39,893 nt of DNA from Oscillospiraceae bacterium (lineage in GTDB: Bacteria; Bacillota; Clostridia; Oscillospirales; Acutalibacteraceae): positions 1 through 39,893 of the forward strand of contig SVQC01000014.1 of assembly GCA_015065585.1 (NCBI GenBank). Reading direction: 5' to 3'. The position numbers and the translations under genes were made by a program. Within the stretch, counting starts at the first letter, position 1. Every line of letters begins with the position of its first letter. Shown here one piece after another: positions 16,375 through 24,309 of the stretch. The notes beneath the pieces were generated by a model. That model was not told where the DNA came from. It was given only the letters and a program-made list of their open reading frames with translations, and ran no database searches.

Positions 16375-18246
16375 TTATAAAGAAGCCTTGGCTTTTCTTT
16401 TATTCATCTTAAAATAGGTTACGCTAAGAGGCGGAAGATTTAAAGAAATGCTGTTTTCAAACCCGTGCATTTCGGTGTTCTCGCTCTTAACCGAGGTTTT
16501 TTGCTTTTCGGTTTTTCCCCCAAACTCTGTCCAGTCGGAGCAAAAAACCGTTTTGTAACTGCCTTTTTCGGGCACACCTATTTTATAGTCGGTTCGCTCT
16601 ACGGGAACGAAATTACAAACCACTATGATTTCGCTTTGGTCCTTAGCCTTTCTTCTAAAAGAAATGACACTCTGATTATAGTCGTCGTTAGAAATCCAGC
16701 TAAAGCCCTCCCAAGAATAGTCTATTTCAAAAAAAGCGGGATTATTAAGGTAAAATTTATTAAGCGCTTTTGTATATTCGCTCATATTACAATGGGCTTC
16801 ATAATCCTTTAAAAACCAATCAAGCCTTTTCTTGTAATCCCATTCTATAAACTGAGCGAATTCCTGTCCCATAAAGAGAAGTTTTTTGCCTGGGTGCGCC
16901 ATCATATAAGCATAAAAGGCGCGCAATCCCGAAAACTTCATATCATAGTCCCCCGGCATTTTGTTTATAAGAGAGCATTTGCCGTGGACCACTTCGTCAT
17001 GGGATATAGGCAGCACAAAATTTTCACTAAAGGCATAGAAGAAAGAAAATGTAAGACAATCGTGATGATGCTTTCTAAAAAGCGGGTCGAGAGAGGTATA
17101 CCTTAACATATCATTCATCCAGCCCATATTCCATTTAAAGTTAAAACCAAGTCCGCCGGCCTCGGCAGGCTTTGTTACCATAGGCCATGCCGTCGATTCC
17201 TCGGCAATCATAAGGACCGAGGGATTAACCGAAAATGCCGCCTTATTTACCTGACGGAGAAGCTCTATTGCCTCAAGATGCTCTCTTGTTCCAAAGGAAT
17301 TTGGTTCCCATTCGCCGTCGTGTCTGCCATAATCAAGATAAAGCATTGACGCCACGGCATCAACTCTCAGTCCGTCAATATGAAATTCCTTAAGCCAGTA
17401 AACTGCGCTTCCTATAAGGAAGTTCATAACCTCAACCTTGCCGTAGTCAAACACGGCAGTACCCCATTCCTTGTGAAGCCCCCGCCTTTCATCAGCGTAT
17501 TCATAAAGAGGGGTTGTATCGAAGCGGTACAAAAACGGCTCGTCTTTAGGGAAATGGGCAGGAACCCAGTCAAGAATAACCCCTATTCCCGCTTTGTGCA
17601 TTATATCAACAAACTGTTTGAAATTCTCGGGTGTGCCGTAGCGGGAGGTTGGAGCAAAATAGCCGCTTACCTGATACCCCCAAGAACCCTCAAATGGATA
17701 TTCAGTTACAGGCATAAGCTCTACGTGGGTGTACCCCATTTCCTTTACGTAACTGCCAAGTCGTTTTGCAATTTCTGTGTAAGAGAGAAAAGAACCGTCC
17801 TCGTTTCTTTCCCAAGAGCCTAAATGCACCTCGTAAATATTCACGGGAGATTCATAAATATTTTTAAGCTTCAGGTCTTCCCGCCACTTAGTATCTTTCC
17901 ATTCATATTCATTAAAATAAACTTTAGAACTAGTCCCCGGAGGCGTTTCGAAATGTCTGGCATAAGGGTCAGCCTTTAAAACGGTGGTTTCTCCTTTCGT
18001 TATAGCGTATTTATAGTTATCGAAAATTTTAACGCCCTTTATTTTTGCCTCAAAGGTGCCGTTTTCATTTCGCGTCATAATATTCTCATAACCATTCCAA
18101 CCATTAAAATCGCCTACAACCGAAACGGCATCGGCGCCCGGCGCCCATACTCTGAAAAGGGTAAAATCATCGCTATAGAAAGAGCCGAAATACTCATAAG
18201 CGTTATATATCACTTCATTATAGAAGGAACTATCATTAACCTTCAT
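16375..18246 (-). CDS. glgB: 1,4-alpha-glucan branching enzyme (GH13)
   Basis: Creates alpha-1,6 branches in glycogen. The 623 residues carry a CBM48 domain first (FRVWAPGADAVSVVGDFNGW, about residues 30-50), then the GH13 barrel with DWVPAHF, DGLRVDAVASML (nucleophile Asp), AEEST (acid/base Glu) and SHDEVVHG, and a C-terminal beta domain. It is the first gene of the glycogen operon, with a clear promoter at 18284-18312. The ribosome site AGGGA lies rather far (about 11 bases) from the ATG. Confidence 0.96.
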   Translation of the reverse strand: MKVNDSSFYNEVIYNAYEYFGSFYSDDFTLFRVWAPGADAVSVVGDFNGWNGYENIMTRNENGTFEAKIKGVKIFDNYKYAITKGETTVLKADPYARHFETPPGTSSKVYFNEYEWKDTKWREDLKLKNIYESPVNIYEVHLGSWERNEDGSFLSYTEIAKRLGSYVKEMGYTHVELMPVTEYPFEGSWGYQVSGYFAPTSRYGTPENFKQFVDIMHKAGIGVILDWVPAHFPKDEPFLYRFDTTPLYEYADERRGLHKEWGTAVFDYGKVEVMNFLIGSAVYWLKEFHIDGLRVDAVASMLYLDYGRHDGEWEPNSFGTREHLEAIELLRQVNKAAFSVNPSVLMIAEESTAWPMVTKPAEAGGLGFNFKWNMGWMNDMLRYTSLDPLFRKHHHDCLTFSFFYAFSENFVLPISHDEVVHGKCSLINKMPGDYDMKFSGLRAFYAYMMAHPGKKLLFMGQEFAQFIEWDYKKRLDWFLKDYEAHCNMSEYTKALNKFYLNNPAFFEIDYSWEGFSWISNDDYNQSVISFRRKAKDQSEIIVVCNFVPVERTDYKIGVPEKGSYKTVFCSDWTEFGGKTEKQKTSVKSENTEMHGFENSISLNLPPLSVTYFKMNKRKAKASL

Positions 18247-18283
18247 TTTATTTCACATCCCTGAAAAGCACTTTTATATTTAT

Positions 18284-18312
18284 ATTATAGTATCGTTATT
18301 GCTTAATTTCAA
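18284..18312 (-). promoter_or_regulatory. Promoter of the glycogen operon
   Basis: On the minus strand TTGAAA (18307-18312), a 17-nt spacer and a perfect TATAAT (18284-18289), about 40 bases before glgB. Confidence 0.7.
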
Positions 18313-18454
18313 GTGATTTTAGTGAATATTTCATTAATTTTCCAACATTTTTTCAAAAAAATTATAAATTTTACACAAAATTCGTCTATATTTTTGTAAT
18401 AACACCATATTTAGACATTATACAACAATAATTTTAGAAGAATTATTCTATCTA

Positions 18455-18487
18455 AAAAAAGCAAACTGCTGAGCAGTTTGCTTTTTT
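18455..18487 (-). terminator. Terminator of the kinase-isomerase-aldolase operon
   Basis: A 15-bp stem (AAAAAAGCAAACTGC / GCAGTTTGCTTTTTT) with a TGA loop lies just beyond the aldolase stop codon. The A- and T-rich ends make it usable on either strand; no plus-strand gene ends here. Confidence 0.85.
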
Positions 18488-18490
18488 GAT

Positions 18491-19327
18491 TTATGCTTTA
18501 TTTTGGCTGCCGAAAAGTTCTATTTTTCTCTTAACGGCTGCTTTAATTTTTTCTACCTTCAGATTTCTTATCTCAAGATATTCAAGGTCTTTTTCAAGGC
18601 CCTCTTTCATACCCTCCTTACCTGCAAGGCAAAGGTCGGTAAATATGTTAACCTTTGCTATACCGTAACGTATAGTATTTCTGAAGTCATCATCGGAAAG
18701 TCCCGAACCGCCGTGAAGAACAAGAGGAGTATCTATTTTTGCTCTGATTTCTTTTAATCTTTCAATATCGAGGCAGGGTTTGGTTTTATATGCGCCGTGG
18801 GCAGTACCGATAGCAACAGCCAAAGCGTCAACGCCGGTAGCCTTAACGAAAGCTTCGGCTTCTTCGGGAGTGGTATATAAATCTTTTGCTTCGCCATCAT
18901 TATTATCAGCCTGACCAACGTGACCGATTTCACCCTCAACGGTAGCACCAAAGGAATGTGCAATTTTAACTATTTCAGCAGTCTGCTTAAGGTTTTCATC
19001 GGTATCTCCTGCCGAGCCGTCAAACATAATGCTTGAGAAGCCAAGTTTTAAAGCCTCTAAGCATCTGTCAAAGGTCAAACCGTGGTCATAGTGAACAACA
19101 ACGGGAACCTTTGCTCTCTTAGCTAAGGCAATAATTGACGGTGCTATAAGCTTTAATTCACCGAAAGGAAGAAGAACCTCGGCAGTACCTATTATCACCG
19201 GAGAATTCATTTCCTCAGCCGCAGCAATTACAGCCTCAGCCATATCGGTATCGGTGGTGTTAAAAAGTCCTACGCCGTAATGATTTTCCTGAGCTTTTTT
19301 CAATACATCATTTAAGTTAACTAACAT
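18491..19327 (-). CDS. Class II ketose-bisphosphate aldolase
   Basis: A zinc-dependent aldolase of the fructose/tagatose-bisphosphate type that splits a phosphorylated ketose into DHAP and an aldehyde. The 278 residues show the metal site HYDHG (near residue 80), MFDGSAGD, EGEIGHVG (near 131), AIGTAHGAYK and the phosphate loop LVLHGGSG with a later KVNIFTD. The length is typical of GatY/FbaA-like short forms. GAGGGG at the end of the isomerase gene serves as ribosome site. As the last gene of an operon with a PfkB-type kinase and a lyxose-isomerase-like protein, it probably cleaves the product of that kinase, rather than being the glycolytic enzyme. The exact sugar cannot be read from sequence. 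Confidence 0.9.
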   Translation of the reverse strand: MLVNLNDVLKKAQENHYGVGLFNTTDTDMAEAVIAAAEEMNSPVIIGTAEVLLPFGELKLIAPSIIALAKRAKVPVVVHYDHGLTFDRCLEALKLGFSSIMFDGSAGDTDENLKQTAEIVKIAHSFGATVEGEIGHVGQADNNDGEAKDLYTTPEEAEAFVKATGVDALAVAIGTAHGAYKTKPCLDIERLKEIRAKIDTPLVLHGGSGLSDDDFRNTIRYGIAKVNIFTDLCLAGKEGMKEGLEKDLEYLEIRNLKVEKIKAAVKRKIELFGSQNKA

Positions 19328-19332
19328 ATTTT

Positions 19333-19869
19333 TTACCCCTCAACAACAGTTTGTCTTACAAGTTTTTTATCTGTGAAAATATCGGTTTCATCGGTGCTTC
19401 TGGTCGAGAATTCTGAAATTACCGCGCCGTTTGGACCCGCCTGAAACCAATGCCATGTTTCCGGCTCTAAGGTGTACTGTTCACCGGGCTTTAAAACTAT
19501 TTCGTGGAAGACCGAAACGTCGCAAGGAGGCATTTTTGCCTTAATACTATCAGTATTCTTCTCACCCGAAACATAAAGATAAACCTCGCCGTAACGACAT
19601 CTGAAGGTTTCTTCCTTGCCGGGTTTTCCGTTTGTAGGTATATGCATATGTTCAGGACAGGTCTGGAAAGGAAGCAATACCATTTCCTTAGCGCAAACGC
19701 GTTCGGTATTAACATAAACAACCAACTGAAGTCCAAGCTCGTTTACCTTGCCCTGACCAAAATCGGCAACCTCCATATTTTCTTTTTCGCCTTCGGTAAG
19801 TATAATACCTGCCTTATCGAAAAGCTCTAATGCTTTTTCTACCTGTGCATTATATTCATTTCTTGTCAT
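19333..19869 (-). CDS. D-lyxose ketol-isomerase family cupin
   Basis: A 178-residue cupin of the D-lyxose/D-mannose isomerase family, which interconverts an aldose and a ketose with a bound divalent metal. The metal site is visible as EHMH (near residue 75), the glutamate of KEETFRCRYGEVYLY and the later ETWHWFQ. Its start overlaps the kinase stop by 4 bases (ATGA), with GGGAGG inside the kinase end. The isomerase-kinase-aldolase set indicates a ketose phosphate route. Substrate by homology would be lyxose to xylulose or mannose to fructose, but a rarer sugar is possible. Confidence 0.88.
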   Translation of the reverse strand: MTRNEYNAQVEKALELFDKAGIILTEGEKENMEVADFGQGKVNELGLQLVVYVNTERVCAKEMVLLPFQTCPEHMHIPTNGKPGKEETFRCRYGEVYLYVSGEKNTDSIKAKMPPCDVSVFHEIVLKPGEQYTLEPETWHWFQAGPNGAVISEFSTRSTDETDIFTDKKLVRQTVVEG

Positions 19870-21080
19870 AATTTTTTCCTCCCGTAAATTTCAGCCATTT
19901 TTTCTATTTCTTCTTTGGGCTTCATGCCGCCCACAGAAGCGTCTGAGAACAAATTACAAGCCGCGGCGGCAGATGCAAACTCAAGAATATGCTCATCTTC
20001 AAAACCGTTATATATACCGTAAAGAGTACCTGCGCAAAAGGCATCCCCCGCGCCAACGCTTCCCTTAATTTTATCTTTAGGTATATCAAGAGACGGAACA
20101 ACGGTAAATTTACCACTGCGCACATCATAACAAAAACCTGCCTGTTTACAGTGAACAACAACCTTTTCTTTTACGCCGCTTTCCGCCATAAACTCCATAG
20201 TCTTACGGATATTATCAATATTAAGTTTACCATCTTCGTCATAAGGAGAAAGGCCTGAAATCATACTGCTTTCAAACTCGTTAACTATAGCATAGTCACA
20301 ATATTTAAGAGCAGGAAGCATCTTTTCCTTATAATTTCCGTTGCTGTCGCTCACAGCGTCAATAGAGGTTTTTATGCTGTGCTTTTGAACATCATGCAAA
20401 AATCTTGCCATTACGGTACCATATTCCTCATCTTCCATATCAAACTTATCAAGCAAAAATACATATCCGATATGTAGAAGCACACAGTTAAGAGCCGTAA
20501 TATCAATATCGCTTGGGGAAAACTCTACGTTTGAGCCTTTAGTATGGAAAAACGTACGCTCGCCGGAGGGCAGACTGATAACGTCGCTGAAGCTTGTATG
20601 ATTTGAAGGACAAACCGAAATTTGCTTTGTATCAATATTGTATCGGCTTATCTCACCCAAAACGTATCTTCCATATTCATCGTCGCCGATTTTACCTATG
20701 GCGGAAATAGGTATATCTCCGTCTATTTTAGCAAGATTTATAGCAGTATTCGGAACACAGCCGCCTACCGATTTATTTACGCAATCAATATAGGCAAGCA
20801 TACCAACCTTGGGATAATGGTCAACGGTTTTTACTATATCAGCTAAAATGTTACCCGCAATAGCAATACCCTTTCTTTCCCCCGTCATAAGATAGTCAAT
20901 GGTTACTCCGAAAATCTTCGAAAGCTCGGGAAACTGAGTTATTTCGGGATATCCCATACCGCTTTCCCATCTGCTTATAGCCTTATCGCTTATATTAAGC
21001 ATTTCAGCCAGCTTTGATTGGGTCAATCCGCTTTTCTTACGAAGCTTCGCAATTAAAGCACCTAAACTTTTGGTATCCAT
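19866..21080 (-). CDS. HTH (XRE)-PfkB sugar kinase fusion
   Basis: A 404-residue fusion. Residues 1-67 form an XRE-type helix-turn-helix (LRKKSGLTQSKLAEMLNISD, then AISRWESGMGYPEI). From about residue 70 follows a PfkB/ribokinase domain: GNILADIVKTVD, the sugar-binding GGCVPNTAINLAKI, and GSVGAGDAFCAGTLYG near residue 350 with the catalytic Asp. It would phosphorylate a ketose made by the neighbouring isomerase and could also bind DNA, perhaps its own promoter (21109-21137). It is the first gene of a tight three-gene operon. This architecture occurs elsewhere in Clostridia, as far as I know without a settled function; autoregulation is an inference. Confidence 0.92.
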   Translation of the reverse strand: MDTKSLGALIAKLRKKSGLTQSKLAEMLNISDKAISRWESGMGYPEITQFPELSKIFGVTIDYLMTGERKGIAIAGNILADIVKTVDHYPKVGMLAYIDCVNKSVGGCVPNTAINLAKIDGDIPISAIGKIGDDEYGRYVLGEISRYNIDTKQISVCPSNHTSFSDVISLPSGERTFFHTKGSNVEFSPSDIDITALNCVLLHIGYVFLLDKFDMEDEEYGTVMARFLHDVQKHSIKTSIDAVSDSNGNYKEKMLPALKYCDYAIVNEFESSMISGLSPYDEDGKLNIDNIRKTMEFMAESGVKEKVVVHCKQAGFCYDVRSGKFTVVPSLDIPKDKIKGSVGAGDAFCAGTLYGIYNGFEDEHILEFASAAAACNLFSDASVGGMKPKEEIEKMAEIYGRKKL

Positions 21081-21108
21081 AATTCACCTCTTAAAACTTA
21101 CTACACTA

Positions 21109-21137
21109 ATTATAAGTCACCAATATCTTCAAGTAAA
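21109..21137 (-). promoter_or_regulatory. Promoter of the HTH-kinase operon
   Basis: On the minus strand TTTACT (21132-21137), a 17-nt spacer and a perfect TATAAT (21109-21114), about 29 bases before the start codon. It is the natural place for an operator of the HTH domain, though I see no clear palindrome. The rest of 21140-21270 holds only AT-rich sequence and a small CTAC/GTAG hairpin with a T-tract near 21195-21220. Confidence 0.55.
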
Positions 21138-21278
21138 CCTATGTATAAAAGAGTTTGCTCTGAGTTTTTTTAACCTATACGCCCTTAAAATTCTACTATT
21201 CGTAGATTTTTTCCTGTTTTTTTAAAAAAATACACTTTTAATATCTTTTTGAAAACTATTAAAAAATAATAAATCCTC

Positions 21279-21307
21279 TTGCACTTGTGTTTAAACTTTG
21301 GTATAAT
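21279..21307 (+). promoter_or_regulatory. Promoter of the small lipoprotein gene
   Basis: TTGCAC (21279-21284), a 17-nt spacer and a perfect TATAAT (21302-21307), followed by AGGGGG (21327-21332) before the ATG. Confidence 0.7.
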
Positions 21308-21340
21308 GTAGTAAACCAAAATATTTAGGGGGATTTTGTT

Positions 21341-21751
21341 ATGAAAAAATTATTGGCTATCGTAATGATTCTTGCTATGATGTTCTCATTAATAGCTTGC
21401 GGCGTGCTTGGTATGAGCGCTGAGGATAAGGTTGCGGCTTACGTTGAGAAAAACAGAGATGAGCTTGTTTCCACTATGGAAGAAAGCTTTGGCGAATCTT
21501 CCGGCATGACCTGTTCTTCCACCATTAAGGCTGAAGGCACCGGTTTCGTTATGGAAATCAGAATAAACGAGCTTGACAACATTCCTGAAGACACAAAAGC
21601 AAATCTTCAGACAACCTACGATGGTATGAACAGCACCTTCGTTTCCTCTCTCGAAACCATGCAGAAGGAGCTTCCCGAACTTTCCTACTTTAAGATTAAC
21701 GTTTGTGAAAAAGACGGCGACCTTCTCGCGACCATCCTTGCTGAAAACTAA
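21341..21751 (+). CDS. Small lipoprotein, DUF4854-like
   Basis: A 136-residue exported lipoprotein: MKK, a hydrophobic core and the lipobox L-I-A-C with Cys20. The mature part contains YVEKNRDELVSTMEESF and ELSYFKINVCEKDGDLLATI, which I associate with the DUF4854 family of Clostridia lipoproteins of unknown function; the family name is from memory and not checked. AGGGGG lies 8 bases before the ATG. The gene is monocistronic, with a strong promoter and terminator. Its function is unknown. Confidence 0.8.
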   Translation: MKKLLAIVMILAMMFSLIACGVLGMSAEDKVAAYVEKNRDELVSTMEESFGESSGMTCSSTIKAEGTGFVMEIRINELDNIPEDTKANLQTTYDGMNSTFVSSLETMQKELPELSYFKINVCEKDGDLLATILAEN

Positions 21752-21765
21752 TAAGCAACAAATTT

Positions 21766-21792
21766 AAAACCACCCTCACGGGTGGTTTTTTT
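21766..21792. terminator. Terminator between the lipoprotein and acyltransferase-like genes
   Basis: A 10-bp stem AAAACCACCC / GGGTGGTTTT with a TCAC loop and a TTT tail on the plus strand. Flanking AAGCAACAAA (21753-21762) and TTTGTTGCTT (21790-21799) extend the pairing. It overlaps the end of the convergent gene. Confidence 0.85.
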
Positions 21793-21797
21793 GTTGC

Positions 21798-22526
21798 TTA
21801 TTTTTCTATTATACCAAGCCTTACATAAAATTTTTCACCGCCAAGCACAGCCTCTTTTATGGCTTTTGCAAATCTGCTTGTCGGTTCGAATTCCTTTGTA
21901 TTTTCTCTGGTTTTATCCCAACGGAAAGTATATTTTATAATATCGTCACTTTCAAAGCCGTCAATTACGGTAAATAGTCGGCGGAATTTAGTAATATTAG
22001 ATGTTTCACTGCTGTATTTATCCAAGGTATCATCATTAAGCCAGGAATAACAGGTAAAATATTTATATTCATACTCGGGAAAATATTTTGCAAAAAATTC
22101 TCTGGCATAGTTAAAGGAAACAATACAAAGTTCCTCCTTTAATGGACCGTCAGACGGAATATGCACGCCAATTCTCTTTTCGCCTTTCGCTATGTTATAT
22201 TCATTATAACCGTTTTTAAATTCGCCGAAATCAAACTGAAGTCTTCCAAGTTTGAAAATTTTACCGTTTAAATGGTTGGAAAGCCATACCGTTTCGCTTA
22301 AACCCAATTTAGAGTGCACCTCATAATGAGTTTCGCTCCATCTAACGATATCCTTTGCAGTATCAATAAGGATTTCCTCTGGAATATTTTTCTCCTTATA
22401 AAACCTTTCCATATCATCCATAAAATATAGGTAATAAAGCAAATTTCGTCCGTAGTTTTCACTGCTTCCTGCTACATCACTTAGCTTTATATCACTTAAA
22501 AGCTCGGTAGTATCAAGAAGCTTCAA
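21798..22526 (-). CDS. Acyltransferase-like (GNAT-like C-terminal) protein, start disrupted
   Basis: The 242-residue frame resembles two-domain proteins annotated as acyltransferases of the DUF5596/GNAT-like type; VHIPSDGPLKEELCIVSFNYAREFF followed by YFTCYSWL (about residues 130-170) is the typical C-terminal stretch. The best start inside the frame is TTG at 22526, with GAGG 9 bases before it. However, the same frame runs on upstream as ...KLGFQSKFEEEFLKL, which looks like the normal N-terminus, to an ATG at 22592 with GGAAGGG 7 bases before it, interrupted only by one TAA codon at 22575-22577. Either a nonsense mutation or sequence error has struck a 264-codon gene, or a shorter product is made. 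Substrate is unknown. Confidence 0.7.
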   Translation of the reverse strand: MKLLDTTELLSDIKLSDVAGSSENYGRNLLYYLYFMDDMERFYKEKNIPEEILIDTAKDIVRWSETHYEVHSKLGLSETVWLSNHLNGKIFKLGRLQFDFGEFKNGYNEYNIAKGEKRIGVHIPSDGPLKEELCIVSFNYAREFFAKYFPEYEYKYFTCYSWLNDDTLDKYSSETSNITKFRRLFTVIDGFESDDIIKYTFRWDKTRENTKEFEPTSRFAKAIKEAVLGGEKFYVRLGIIEK

Positions 22527-22716
22527 AAATTCTTCCTCAAATTTACTTTGAAAACCAAGCTTATAATACCATTTTTAAATCGTTTCTTTCATTAAATAGC
22601 CCTTCCTTAATATATACTTATAATAGACCAAAAAACGTTAATTTCAGTATTGCATTAAAACCTACGCATTGTCAAGAAGGTTCTGCATTAATTGATTTAT
22701 TTTTGATTATATACCG

Positions 22717-22745
22717 TTGCAATAATTTTTGACTTATGATATAGT
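22717..22745 (+). promoter_or_regulatory. Promoter of the DUF1538-PII operon
   Basis: TTGCAA (22717-22722), a 17-nt spacer and TATAGT (22740-22745). A TATAAT at 22745-22750 overlaps it but has no -35 at the right distance. Confidence 0.45.
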
Positions 22746-22779
22746 ATAATGTAAGTATAAAAACATCTGAGGTACCTTA

Positions 22780-24309
22780 ATGGCACATATTTTCGCATCC
22801 ATAAAAGAATCCCTGACTTCGGTTTTGCCTATAGCACTAATAGTGTTAATACTTTCGGTCACCTGCATTACCCTTGACGCAGGTGTCCTTGTTCTGTTTT
22901 TATTCGGAACAATTCTGCTTATCCTGGGAATAAGCTTTTTTACCGTCGGTTCCGGAATTTCAATGGAGCCGCTTGGTGACGGTATCGGTAAATCCCTTAA
23001 TAAAAAAGCAAAGCTTTTTTTACCCCTTGTTATATGTTTTGTGCTAGGTTTTATTATTACCGTTTCTGAGCCCGACCTTCAGGTTCTTGCAGAGCAGGTC
23101 CCAACCATTCCCAACTCTTTTCTTATAAACTGTGTCGGTATTGGTGTGGGAATTTTTCTTAGCATTACTCTTATTAGAAATAAAAAAGAAATTCCGCTGA
23201 GAAAACTGCTTGTAATATTCTACGCTTTAATAATTATCCTTGCTTTTTTTGCACCGAAGGAATTTATTCCTACCGCCTTTGACTCTGGCGGCGTTACTAC
23301 CGGTCCGATTACCGTACCCTTTATTATGGCGCTTGGCGCAGGTCTTGCCGCAAGCAAAAAAGGCAAAAATTCAGGTGAGCATAGCTTTGGTCTGGTTGCA
23401 CTTTGCAGTATAGGCCCTATTTTATCAGTACTTCTCCTCAGTATATTCTATAAGCCACTTCCCTCTACATCTGTTTACGAAATTGCTGATATAAAAACCA
23501 CAACCGAGGCTTTCAGACAATTTGCAAAAGCCCTTCCCATATACGCAAAAGAGGTAGGTCTTGCCTTTGTTCCTATTATTTTACTTTTTGTAATATTCCA
23601 AATTATAACCAAAAGATATAAGCCGCATAATATCTTTAAAATGTCCTTTGGCTTTATTTACACTTATATTGGTCTTGTTCTTTTTTTAACCGGCGCTAAC
23701 GTAGGCTTTATGCCTGCCGGACGGCTTATCGGCGCCGAAATAGCAAGCAGTTCCTTTAAATATCTTCTTATTCCCATAGGTATGCTTATGGGTTACTTTG
23801 TCGTTACTGCAGAGCCTGCCGTTCATTCTCTCAAAAGACAGGTTAACGATATAACCAACGGTGCAATTACTCAAAAATCTGTTGCCGTTGCTCTATCAAT
23901 CGGTGTTTCTGCTTCGGTCGGAATTTCAATGCTCAGGGTTCTTACCGGTATATCAATTATGCCGTTTTTAATATTCGGGTATGCCGTTTCTATTATTATC
24001 AGTTTCTTTGTTCCGAGTATATACACCGGTATTGCCTTTGACTCGGGCGGTGTTGCCAGCGGACCTATGACCTCAACCTTTATGCTTCCCTTTGCTATGG
24101 GCGCTTGTGAGGCGTTGGGTGGAAACTTAATGACCGATGCTTTTGGTATTGTAGCTATGATTGCTATGGCGCCTCTTATTACCATACAGATTTTAGGTCT
24201 GTACGAAAGACAGATACACGCCAGAAAGGTTAAAAAACTGCATACCGAAATCAGTATGATTAAGGATGACATACTATTCTTTGACAGGGAGGACAATATA
24301 AATGAGTAA
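22780..24309 (+). CDS. DUF1538 membrane protein (two repeats)
   Basis: A 509-residue integral membrane protein with about a dozen hydrophobic segments. It is built from two homologous halves: AFDSGGVTTGPITVPF near residue 165 is matched by AFDSGGVASGPMTSTF near residue 418, and SEPDLQVLAEQV in the first half by AEPAVHSLKRQV in the second. This is the layout of double DUF1538 proteins, thought to be transporters with inverted or tandem repeats. The conserved polar AFDSGG and EP motifs inside the membrane suggest an ion or small-molecule path. The following PII-like gene overlaps it by 8 bases, which suggests nitrogen- or nucleotide-linked control. The substrate is unknown. Confidence 0.88.
   Translation: MAHIFASIKESLTSVLPIALIVLILSVTCITLDAGVLVLFLFGTILLILGISFFTVGSGISMEPLGDGIGKSLNKKAKLFLPLVICFVLGFIITVSEPDLQVLAEQVPTIPNSFLINCVGIGVGIFLSITLIRNKKEIPLRKLLVIFYALIIILAFFAPKEFIPTAFDSGGVTTGPITVPFIMALGAGLAASKKGKNSGEHSFGLVALCSIGPILSVLLLSIFYKPLPSTSVYEIADIKTTTEAFRQFAKALPIYAKEVGLAFVPIILLFVIFQIITKRYKPHNIFKMSFGFIYTYIGLVLFLTGANVGFMPAGRLIGAEIASSSFKYLLIPIGMLMGYFVVTAEPAVHSLKRQVNDITNGAITQKSVAVALSIGVSASVGISMLRVLTGISIMPFLIFGYAVSIIISFFVPSIYTGIAFDSGGVASGPMTSTFMLPFAMGACEALGGNLMTDAFGIVAMIAMAPLITIQILGLYERQIHARKVKKLHTEISMIKDDILFFDREDNINE

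Noticed and set aside
18491..19327. Calling the aldolase the glycolytic fructose-bisphosphate aldolase (fba)
   Set aside because: It is the last gene of an operon with a PfkB-type kinase and a lyxose-isomerase-like protein, and short class II aldolases vary in substrate; a glycolytic role cannot be shown from sequence.
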